Position numbers and translations under genes: made by a program. Shown one piece after another: positions 17,633-25,356 of a stretch of 64,000 nt of DNA. The DNA comes from Chryseobacterium aquifrigidense. GTDB lineage: Bacteria; Bacteroidota; Bacteroidia; Flavobacteriales; Weeksellaceae. The first letter of the stretch is position 1. Every line of letters starts with the position of its first letter. Under the pieces are notes generated by a model, which had not been told where the DNA came from, searched no databases, and saw only the letters and a list, made by a program, of their open reading frames with translations. The stretch is from assembly GCF_006716485.1 (NCBI RefSeq), contig NZ_VFPD01000002.1, positions 124,001 to 188,000 on the forward strand. The letters run 5' to 3'.

Positions 17633-18145
17633 TTATTTTTCCAGACAGTTTTCATTAAAAACAAATTCGAAATCTTTTCTAATTTTAAGACCAAAAATAC
17701 CTCTTTCGAAGGTATAAATAACTTGATTTTTAAACAGCATTCTTTTATAATCAATCCAAAAACTTCTGGTCATATAAGAATATTCGTAGGCGTTTCCGCT
17801 CAAATAAACGTAAGTTGTTTTACCTTTCTGATGGCTGCGCACACTTCCAACCTCTGAAACCATAGATCTGAAACAGTATGTTTCCTGGGTAGGATTCATT
17901 CCTGTGACATAATTGATCAAAAAAAATGCATTGACTATCTGTGGAAATGTCACTCCAAAAAAGTATTTTTTTCCTTGTTTATCAATATTAATAATCTTCT
18001 TTTTGATTAAAATATTACATATGACTACAAGAATGATTATTGCCAGTACAAACAGATAAAAATTGATAACAGTATTAAAAATTACTGTTACCAATAATAT
18101 TGCGTTTAAAATACTAAATACAATGTATTTATCTATTCTCGTCAT
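17633..18145 (-). CDS. small membrane protein of unknown function
   Basis: 170 residues. Two or three membrane segments occupy the first 85 residues (IVFSILNAILLVTVIFNTVINFYLFVLAIIILVVI; YFFGVTFPQIVNAFFLINYV), followed by a soluble domain with aromatic beta-type segments (YVYLSGNAYEYSYM). No motif recognised. Its first base is the last base of the rnr stop codon, so it is translationally coupled to RNase R. Confidence 0.6.
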   Translation of the reverse strand: MTRIDKYIVFSILNAILLVTVIFNTVINFYLFVLAIIILVVICNILIKKKIINIDKQGKKYFFGVTFPQIVNAFFLINYVTGMNPTQETYCFRSMVSEVGSVRSHQKGKTTYVYLSGNAYEYSYMTRSFWIDYKRMLFKNQVIYTFERGIFGLKIRKDFEFVFNENCLEK

Positions 18146-20298
18146 TACTTCACAATCTGGAAATCAAGCTGCTTCTGAATCAGATTGGCTTTTACCACTT
18201 TGATCTGAACTTCATCTCCTAACTGGTATTTATTTCCGTGTCTTATTCCGTATACTGCATGTGTTTTTGCATCATACATATAGGAATCATCTACAAGATC
18301 TCTAAGCTTGATAAGTCCTTCAGCTCCGTTTTCTGGGATTTCGACCCAGAAACCAAACTCAGCCACTCCGGAAATCACTCCTCTGAATGTTTCTCCCAGA
18401 TGTTTTTCCATGAATTTCACCTGCATAAACTTGATGGAGTCTCTTTCTGCATCTGCAGCCAGTCTTTCCATAGCACTACAGTGTTTTGCTTTTTCTTCAA
18501 GCTCACCTCTGTTTGGAGATTTTCCTCCGTCCAGATAATGCTGAAGAAGACGGTGTGCCAACAAATCCGGGTAACGACGGATAGGAGAGGTAAAGTGACT
18601 GTAATATTCAAAACCAAGACCATAGTGGCCAATAGGTTCTGTAGAATATACTGCTTTGCTCATACTTCTCATCGCAAGAGTTTCAATCATATTCTCTTCG
18701 CCCTTTCCTTTCACATCATGAAGAAGTTTATTCAAAGATGCGGCTACCTTTTTGGTATTGGCCAGATCCATTTTATATCCGAAAGTAGCAACAAAGTCTC
18801 TCAATGACTCTAATTTCGCAGGATCCGGATCATCGTGAACCCTGTAAATAAATGTATTATTTGTGATCTCACCTTTTCTTGAAAGTGATACATATTCTGA
18901 TACTTTCTTATTGGCTAAAAGCATGAATTCTTCGATCAGGTGATTCGAGTCTTTACTTATTTTAAAGTAAACACCAATCGGTTCACTATTTTCATCAAGA
19001 TTGAATCTTACCTCACTTCTATCAAAAGTAATGGCTCCTTTTCTGATACGTTCATGACGCATTATTTTCGCCAGCTTATCCAGTGTGTTGATCTCTTCCG
19101 CAAGATCTCCCTCTCCGGTCTCGATACGTTCCTGAGCCTCCTCATAGGTAAATCTTCTGTCTGAATGAATAACCGTTCTTCCAAACCACTGTTTCTGAAT
19201 TTCAGCATTGTCATTCAATTCAAAAACGGCTGAAAAAGTATATTTGTCTTCGTGTGGACGAAGGGAACAAACATCATTACTCAATACTTCCGGCAACATC
19301 GGCACAACCCTGTCAACAAGATATACCGAAGTAGCTCTCTGATACGCCTCATCATCCAGAATAGTTCCCGGCACCACATAATGAGATACGTCAGCAATAT
19401 GGACCCCGATTTCCCAGTTTCCATTTTCCATTTTTCTTATGGATAAAGCATCATCAAAATCTTTCGCATCCTTAGGGTCAATGGTAAACGTACAGATATT
19501 ACGCATATCCCAACGTTTTGCTACCTCTTCATCTGTTATCCTTCTGTCGATTTTATCTGCATCAGCTTCTACTTCCGATGGAAACTCATAAGGAAGACCA
19601 TATTCTGCAAGAATAGAGTGGATTTCCGTTTCATGTTCTCCAGGAGCACCCAGCACCTGAATGATTTCACCTTCCGGATTTTTATCACCCGGTCTCCATT
19701 CTGTCATTTTTACAATGACCTTATCGCCATCTTCAGCGCTGTTGAATTTTCCTTTCGGAATGAAGATATCTGTGTTGATGGTCTTTTTATCACAAACCAC
19801 AAACCCGAATTCCTTATGAGCAACCTTCTGAAAGGTACCCACAAATTCTGTTCTGCTACGTTCTAAAACTTCCAGAACAGAACCTTCAAGCTTCTTTCCT
19901 TTATAATGATAAGTTATAATAAGAACCTTATCTCCCTGCAGTGCATCCTTCACATTTTTGGCATGGACGAAGACATCATCTTCCAGGCCTTCCACACTTA
20001 CATAAGCATTTCCGCTTTGGTTGAAGTCTATAGTTCCGGTAAGCGTTCCTGCTATTTTCAGGTTCACAATATACTTTCCTTTTTCTACTTCCTTAATCTT
20101 TTCAGATCCCTGAAGTTTATGCAGTGCCTGGATAACAAGTTCTCTTTGTCTTGGATTTTTATAATCTATTCCATCGGCGATCTGCTTATAATTATAAATT
20201 TTGGATGAATTTGCATTCATAAAACGGAGGATCAGTCTGCCGATCTCCATCATTTTTAAATCATTTTTATGACTTATATATTTTCTTTTTTTTGGCAT
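18145..20298 (-). CDS. rnr: ribonuclease R
   Basis: 717 residues with cold-shock-like domains, the RNB catalytic domain (TIDPKDAKDFDDALS, acidic metal-binding cluster about residues 270-284; HYGLGFEYYSHFTSPIRRYPDLLAHR), and a C-terminal S1 domain (FRGVISGVAEFGFWVEIPENGAEG). RNase R degrades structured RNA 3' to 5'. The usual Lys-rich tail is short here. A hairpin lies in the 5' leader region. Confidence 0.96.
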   Translation of the reverse strand: MPKKRKYISHKNDLKMMEIGRLILRFMNANSSKIYNYKQIADGIDYKNPRQRELVIQALHKLQGSEKIKEVEKGKYIVNLKIAGTLTGTIDFNQSGNAYVSVEGLEDDVFVHAKNVKDALQGDKVLIITYHYKGKKLEGSVLEVLERSRTEFVGTFQKVAHKEFGFVVCDKKTINTDIFIPKGKFNSAEDGDKVIVKMTEWRPGDKNPEGEIIQVLGAPGEHETEIHSILAEYGLPYEFPSEVEADADKIDRRITDEEVAKRWDMRNICTFTIDPKDAKDFDDALSIRKMENGNWEIGVHIADVSHYVVPGTILDDEAYQRATSVYLVDRVVPMLPEVLSNDVCSLRPHEDKYTFSAVFELNDNAEIQKQWFGRTVIHSDRRFTYEEAQERIETGEGDLAEEINTLDKLAKIMRHERIRKGAITFDRSEVRFNLDENSEPIGVYFKISKDSNHLIEEFMLLANKKVSEYVSLSRKGEITNNTFIYRVHDDPDPAKLESLRDFVATFGYKMDLANTKKVAASLNKLLHDVKGKGEENMIETLAMRSMSKAVYSTEPIGHYGLGFEYYSHFTSPIRRYPDLLAHRLLQHYLDGGKSPNRGELEEKAKHCSAMERLAADAERDSIKFMQVKFMEKHLGETFRGVISGVAEFGFWVEIPENGAEGLIKLRDLVDDSYMYDAKTHAVYGIRHGNKYQLGDEVQIKVVKANLIQKQLDFQIVK

Positions 20299-20637
20299 TT
20301 TAATTTTCTTTTAATTGTTTTGGTCTTATCTCAACTAAGACCTTTTTCTAAATCTTCCTTATTCATTCCTTTGTATAAGGTCATTCAATTTCATCATTAG
20401 AATCTTTCCGTAAATCATCAGAAATTATCTTTCAGTTTGCTTACAACGGGAGCTTTAGTTTTGTATAAATTTAATACAATTCTGGAGAAGAAAAGAGAAA
20501 AACCTTCTATTAAATATATTTCAAATATAAGAAAGGCTTTGGAGAATAATAGAGTGTAATTTCTATTGGACACTGCAAATGTACGAATAAAAAATAAATA
20601 AGGCTTGCAAAGTAATTTACAAGCCTTATTATAGTAT
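20299..20637. other. non-coding spacer between rpiB and rnr, with a 5' leader hairpin
   Basis: Holds a stem GGTCTTA / TAAGACC (20322-20342) shortly upstream of the rnr start and the rpiB terminator (20598-20629). No gene is evident. Over 20301-20460 plus-strand C outnumbers G by hand count (29 to 17). Confidence 0.5.
20598..20629 (-). terminator. terminator of rpiB
   Basis: Arms ATAAGGCTTG and CAAGCCTTAT with a 12-base loop; on the minus strand T-rich sequence follows. It lies 9 bases after the rpiB stop. Confidence 0.75.
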
Positions 20638-21072
20638 TTAGCAAACTGCAATTTTGTCAACTCTATTCTGGTGTCTTCCACCTTCGAAGTCTGTTGAAAG
20701 AAACTGATCTACAATTTCCAGCGCCAGTTCCTTAGCTATAAATCTTGCCGGCAGTGAAATCATGTTGGCATCATTATGCTGTCTTGCCAGTGTTGCAATC
20801 TCCGGCATCCAGCATAAAGCGCATCTTATCTTCTGATGTTTGTTAGCAGTGATCTGAACTCCGTTTCCGCTTCCACAGATCAGAATTCCCAGCTCATTTT
20901 CTCCGTTTTCCACAGAGGTTGCGGCAGGGTGTACAAAGTCCGGATAATCCACACTGTTTGTGGAAAACGTTCCAAAATCCTGAACTTCAAAACGTTCTGA
21001 AAGGTAGTTCTTAACAATCTCCTTATATTCATAGCCTGCATGGTCCGCTGCGATAGCAATTTTTCTTTTCAT
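20638..21072 (-). CDS. rpiB: ribose-5-phosphate isomerase B
   Basis: 144 residues of RpiB/LacAB fold: AADHAGYEYK near the N-terminus, the active-site Cys in LICGSGNGV (about residue 71), ARQHNDANM and FEGGRHQNRVDKI. Interconverts ribose-5-phosphate and ribulose-5-phosphate. Transcribed away from the presumed origin stretch. Confidence 0.95.
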   Translation of the reverse strand: MKRKIAIAADHAGYEYKEIVKNYLSERFEVQDFGTFSTNSVDYPDFVHPAATSVENGENELGILICGSGNGVQITANKHQKIRCALCWMPEIATLARQHNDANMISLPARFIAKELALEIVDQFLSTDFEGGRHQNRVDKIAVC

Positions 21073-21715
21073 AGTACTCTTATTAAGCTTTATTAGATTC
21101 TATTTCCTTACAAAGGTAATAATAATAACAATTCGTGTTAGTAAACCCTGAGTTAATTGTGAAAAGGTATGTGAATAACTGTGGAAAACTTTTATCAACT
21201 TTCTATTTTTAAAGATGAATTTATTTCGTAATAGAAATTCTTTCTGAAGATTTTCACCACAACTTTCCAGATGTTTTCTTCAGCTATCCCCAGATTTTTC
21301 CATAATAAAATAACTAATAATGGCTTCATCTCAAAGTTATCAACATTTGTTAATAAGTGTGTGAAATAGCAGGTTTACAGAGATTTATATTGTGAATTAA
21401 ATATGAGTTGAATAAAAGTTGAATGTTATCAATTTTTAGCCTAAAACTTATCCCCGAAACTAACAACACTCAACAACAACTACATTATTTTTTTTTTTAA
21501 AAGAGAAAAAATTGTTGATTAATGGGTGATTGGGTTCGGGGAAAGTTTTTGAAAACTTTTATTTTAATCAAACTGTTGAAAAAGTTTAAAACCTTACATT
21601 TGTGAAACAAAAATTCAATGAGATTTATGAAATTGTTCTTGCGAGATTTTATCAAAAGCTAAAACGGATTTCTCGCGGCAGTCTCATAAAGGCTTAGCAA
21701 AAAATAAATCTATTT
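21073..21715. other. candidate replication origin (oriC) region
   Basis: 643 bases with no gene. DnaA-box-like nonamers (consensus TTATCCACA or its complement TGTGGATAA) with one mismatch occur at 21170 (TGTGAATAA), 21180 (TGTGGAAAA) and 21337 (TTATCAACA); two-mismatch copies at 21192, 21391 and 21448. A run of 12 T (21487-21498) with flanking A-rich DNA could be the unwinding element. Two perfect parS sites lie 3.6 and 5.6 kb to the right. Spacers to the left are C-rich, those to the right G-rich on the plus strand. All of this is suggestive, not proof. Confidence 0.45.
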
Positions 21716-22906
21716 ATGAAAACAATCAATGATCTTAATTTTAAAGATAAGAAGGCTCTGGTAAGAGTGGACTTCAATGTTCCACAGGATGATCAACTGA
21801 AGGTGACAGACAACACAAGAATTGTTGCTGTAAAACCAACAGTGGAGAAGATCCTTAATGATGGTGGTTCTGTCATCTTAATTACCCACCTTGGAAGACC
21901 AAAGGGAGAGGTTAAAGATGAATTTTCCCTTAAACATATTGTAGATGAAGTTTCTTCTGTTTTAGGACAGGATGTAAAGTTTGTTGATGAATGTATTGGT
22001 GAGAAAGCAGAGCAGGCAGCTGCAGATTTAAAACCAGGTGAGATCTTACTATTGGAAAATGTACGTTTTCATAATGAAGAGGAAAAAGGGGATGCTGCAT
22101 TCGCTGAGAAACTTGCAAAGTTAGGGGATGCTTATGTAAATGATGCATTTGGTACAGCACACAGAGCTCATGCTTCTACAGCAGTAATTGCTCAGTATTT
22201 TCCGTCAACTAAATATTTCGGTTTACTGATGGCTAAAGAGCTTCAGGCTATCGATAAAGTTTTGAAGAGTGGTGAAAGACCAGTTACAGCTATTCTGGGA
22301 GGCTCTAAAGTTTCAACTAAAATTACCATTATAGAAAATATCCTTCCTGCAGTAGATAATCTGATCATTGGTGGAGGTATGGCATTCACTTTTATTAAGG
22401 CTCTTGGAGGAAAAGTTGGAAATTCTCTTGTAGAAGAAGATAAGCTTCCTCTGGCACTTGAGATTTTAGGAAAAGCAAAAGAACACAAAGTAAAAGTATA
22501 TCTTCCTTCAGATGCTATCATTGCTGAAAGTTTTAGTAATGATGTAGAAAGAAAAGAAGCTGATATCTATGCAATCCCTGAAGGATGGATGGGGCTTGAT
22601 GCTGGTCACAAGTCCAGAGATCAGTTTAATGATGTTTTGCTAAATTCAAGAACTATTCTTTGGAACGGACCAATCGGAGTTTTTGAAATGTCTCATTTTG
22701 CCGGTGGAACAGTTGCATTAGGGGAAAGTATTGCTGAAGCGACGAGACTTGGTGCCTTCTCTTTAGTAGGTGGAGGAGACAGTGTTGCTTTTGTTAAGCA
22801 ATTCGGATATGCTGATCAGGTAAGTTATGTTTCTACCGGAGGTGGAGCAATGCTTGAAAGTCTTGAAGGACTTGAGTTACCAGGTGTAGCTGCAATCAAT
22901 AATTAA
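21716..22906 (+). CDS. pgk: phosphoglycerate kinase
   Basis: 396 residues: N-terminal VDFNVPQD and THLGRPKGE substrate loops, EKAEQAA, LLLENVRFH, GGSKVSTKI (hinge region) and the C-terminal nucleotide motif LVGGGDSVAFVK plus STGGGAMLE. Makes ATP from 1,3-bisphosphoglycerate in glycolysis. Single gene with its own terminator. It is the first gene right of the putative origin, read away from it. Confidence 0.98.
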   Translation: MKTINDLNFKDKKALVRVDFNVPQDDQLKVTDNTRIVAVKPTVEKILNDGGSVILITHLGRPKGEVKDEFSLKHIVDEVSSVLGQDVKFVDECIGEKAEQAAADLKPGEILLLENVRFHNEEEKGDAAFAEKLAKLGDAYVNDAFGTAHRAHASTAVIAQYFPSTKYFGLLMAKELQAIDKVLKSGERPVTAILGGSKVSTKITIIENILPAVDNLIIGGGMAFTFIKALGGKVGNSLVEEDKLPLALEILGKAKEHKVKVYLPSDAIIAESFSNDVERKEADIYAIPEGWMGLDAGHKSRDQFNDVLLNSRTILWNGPIGVFEMSHFAGGTVALGESIAEATRLGAFSLVGGGDSVAFVKQFGYADQVSYVSTGGGAMLESLEGLELPGVAAINN

Positions 22907-22927
22907 TAGAAAATAACAGATATTTTG

Positions 22928-22956
22928 AAGCCTGCTAATTATATTAGCAGGTTTTT
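22928..22956 (+). terminator. terminator of pgk
   Basis: Arms CCTGCTAAT and ATTAGCAGG with a 3-base loop, then TTTTT. Confidence 0.8.
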
Positions 22957-23056
22957 CCATGTCTAAAAATTATAGAAAATCCTTTAGTCATGGTGGTTTT
23001 GATACTATTTTAGATATAACTTATAGTTATATAGTGAATGGTTGAATTCTTTTTCA

Positions 23057-23419
23057 ATGACTTATGGTTTTCAGGAAATTTTGGCTCAGAATATTCATGT
23101 AAAATTGATAAGTGCAGGAAGCTTTTTTCTTGATTTTATTCTCATTTTAATTTGATCTATGACTATGATTTTTGCAATACTAAGGATAACAGAAAAGCTG
23201 TTTTTATCTCTGCATTTATACTCTGTATTTTGAAGGATACTTGGAGTTAAATTTAAGCTTCACGAAAATAATTTGATGATCACAGAAGGTAAATTAATTT
23301 TTTCTTCCAATAGAACGGATGATCATTATTTTTCAAAAAAGATTTAGAGAGGTGATCTTAAATTATCCGGTGAGGAAATTATACTTCATATTGATATGAT
23401 TTTTAATCTCCGTATTTAG
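23057..23419 (+). pseudogene. possible decayed gene with three in-frame stops
   Basis: One frame runs from ATG at 23057 to TAG at 23417 with internal stops at 23153 (TGA), 23231 (TGA) and 23345 (TAG). Between the stops the reading looks protein-like: GFQEILAQNIHVKLISAG with a hydrophobic FFLDFILILI, then VKFKLHENNLMITEGKLIF. This resembles a small membrane protein with a beta-rich tail, but I cannot name a parent. It may be chance in AT-rich DNA. Confidence 0.35.
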
Positions 23420-24383
23420 TTAAGAATGTAGCATACATAAAATTTGGTTTGTTTAAAATCTTAAATTTAACCGAATTATTATGTCACATTAAAGTGAAGG
23501 CTATGTATTTTATTGGTTATCAGTTATTAAACTGTTTTTCATGTTATTTTATTACGTATAATATTCTCCAAAAATTTTATAATAACAGTTGGAATTAGTA
23601 GGTAAGTGCCACAAAGTGAATAAGATAAAAAAAAATTTAATTTCTAAAACTTTTCCAGGATAGATTTAGTAACATTTATTTTCATCTTTTATGGTGTTAG
23701 GATTTTGCTTTGCGCCTTTAAATTCTTTTAATGATTCTGTTTTTAAATTTTGCTGGATTATTAATTTCATAGTTTTCTTTTTTGTCCTGTATTTGAAAAG
23801 ATTGGCTAATTCAATTTTTTGAAGCTGGGAAAATTTAAAATGATAAAGTGGAGTAGGGGAGGTCTTCTTTTGTTTTTAATTGTGGAAGAATTTATTTTTG
23901 ATAAAATCGGTTTTTCATTTTTTTTCTGTGCAGAAGCACTTTCCTCTTTTTTCTCATTTTTCTTATTAGAGCATTAAAAATCGACCTTTATAAATAGCTT
24001 AAATATCGATTTTCTATCTTTTTCCGATAATTTATATCTAATTATAATTTGAGGCTAAATTAAAGTCTAATTTGTAAGAATTTATCTTGCTGAGATTTTT
24101 TTTCTGTTTTTAAGCGTTAATTTTTTGTTTTTAGTGAAGAATGGAATAAAAGCTCAGAGAGAGCTGTAGCTGGATAAATTTTCAGTTAAGGTTTTTGAAT
24201 TTCTTCTCTATTATCGAAATGGGGTAGGGGATGTTTTCGATGTGTAAGAAATAATTGTGTGTTGGATCTTATTTTGAAGTTTTGATAAAACTGAAGAAGA
24301 AATCGAAGTGTGGATTTGATCCTGAAAAAAGAAAAACCCAGGAGAAATATCCTGAGTTTTTATTTTTTAAGCTGGAAATGCTG
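23420..24383. other. non-coding AT-rich stretch
   Basis: About 960 bases without a supported gene. It holds copy 1 of a 61-base imperfect repeat and, nearby, weaker echoes of the sequence around 24180-24290 (GTAGGGGA at 23853 and 24224; TTTTGATAAAA at 23896 and 24280). Plus-strand G exceeds C in a sample count (32 to 20 over 23821-24000). It could be the relic of an old tandem duplication. Confidence 0.4.
23977..24037. repeat. 61-base imperfect direct repeat, copy 1
   Basis: Matches 24384-24444 at 53 of 61 positions by eye, at a fixed offset of 407 bases. Shared core includes ATCGATTTTCTATCTTTTT. On the minus strand it reads like the last codons of the methyltransferase gene, broken by a TAA. 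The terminator stem present in copy 2 is not conserved here. Confidence 0.7.
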
Positions 24384-24444
24384 AAAATTGACCTTCATAA
24401 ATGGGTCAAAAATCGATTTTCTATCTTTTTTCGATAATGTATAT
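24384..24444. repeat. 61-base imperfect direct repeat, copy 2
   Basis: The right copy, which covers the last eight codons of the methyltransferase gene and its terminator hairpin. Eight mismatches to copy 1. Confidence 0.7.
24388..24409 (-). terminator. terminator of the methyltransferase gene
   Basis: Stem TTGACC / GGTCAA with a 10-base loop and a TTTT run after it on the minus strand; 12 bases after the stop codon. Confidence 0.6.
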
Positions 24445-25242
24445 TAAACTTGAAAATTCGTTCGAAAATAAGGCTTTTACGTTCGAAATTGTTCCGTAAA
24501 CAATTGCTTTTAGCCAAAATAGAGGAGATTTTTTATATTTTTCGCTTAACATGGAGATGTAGTAGGAGTCAAGAACCAAAGGTTTAATTTTCCTCATTTT
24601 CCAATCCGGATTTTTGGAAATTAGATTTTCCATTCCATTTTTAGAAAAATGGTAAATATGTCTTGGCACATCATAAGCTGCCCAATATTCTTTGTAATGT
24701 TTCGCATCATAAGAAGTAGGATTGGGAACAGCGATAATAAGAATTCCTTTTTCTTTTAATTTTTCATGAAAGACTGTAAGCATCTCATCCTGGTTCTCGA
24801 TATGTTCAAATACATGCCAGAGTGTAATAGCATCTAAGGTGTTTTCCTCAATTTTATTAATATCATCTGAGATGGTAGCCTTAGTTACTTTTCCTTGTGC
24901 TGCTTTTCTTGCATCCGAATCTGGTTCAAAACCGAACGTTTCAAAATCATTTTCTATATATTTTACAAACTCTCCGGCACCGCACCCGTAGTCCAAAACT
25001 TTTGATCCTTTTTTTATTCTGTCTACCAGAATATTTTTTTTATACTGCAGATTGAATGATTGAAGAAATTTGTAAAGCTTTTCTTTGAGGCTTCCAGAAT
25101 CCTGATGGTGAGAAATATAATCTTCACTTTCGTAGTATCTGGAAATATTGGATGGGATAGGAGTGGTTTTAAAAACTCCTTTTGTTTCAGTTTCTTTAAT
25201 CTCAAATATTTCCTGTGAAAGAAAATGATCTTTTATTTTCAT
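24421..25242 (-). CDS. class I SAM-dependent methyltransferase
   Basis: 273 residues. Motif I LDYGCGAGEFVKYIE (about residues 87-101) binds S-adenosylmethionine; ITLWHVFEHIENQDEML and GILIIAVPNPTSYDAKHY are the later motifs of the Methyltransf_23/ UbiE-like group. The N-terminus carries DHFLSQEIFEIKETETKGV, seen in methyltransferases of glycan or lipid loci. The substrate is unknown. The C-terminus has a hydrophobic patch (SPLFWLKAIVYGTISNV). Lies between the repeat region and a parS site. Confidence 0.85.
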   Translation of the reverse strand: MKIKDHFLSQEIFEIKETETKGVFKTTPIPSNISRYYESEDYISHHQDSGSLKEKLYKFLQSFNLQYKKNILVDRIKKGSKVLDYGCGAGEFVKYIENDFETFGFEPDSDARKAAQGKVTKATISDDINKIEENTLDAITLWHVFEHIENQDEMLTVFHEKLKEKGILIIAVPNPTSYDAKHYKEYWAAYDVPRHIYHFSKNGMENLISKNPDWKMRKIKPLVLDSYYISMLSEKYKKSPLFWLKAIVYGTISNVKALFSNEFSSLIYIIEKR

Positions 25243-25333
25243 TGAAGTAAATAGCTTTTATATGATAAAAAAATTAAAATATTCAGAAGTGTTTTACGCT
25301 TTTAAATACCTTAATTTTGTTTTTATTTTCAAA

Positions 25334-25349
25334 TGTTTCACGTGAAACA
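25334..25349. promoter_or_regulatory. parS centromere site 1
   Basis: Perfect 16-base palindrome TGTTTCACGTGAAACA, the consensus ParB-binding parS site. The symmetry extends three bases further on each side. It lies 7 bases past the mnmG stop codon. Confidence 0.93.
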
Positions 25350-25356
25350 TTTTTTT

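Noticed and set aside
20418..20681. An 87-codon minus-strand frame in the rnr-rpiB spacer
   Set aside because: It overlaps the rpiB end and terminator, and the predicted sequence has no family features.
24255..24437. A 60-codon plus-strand reading frame near the repeat
   Set aside because: It overlaps the terminator and end of the methyltransferase gene and reads as random Lys/Phe-rich sequence.
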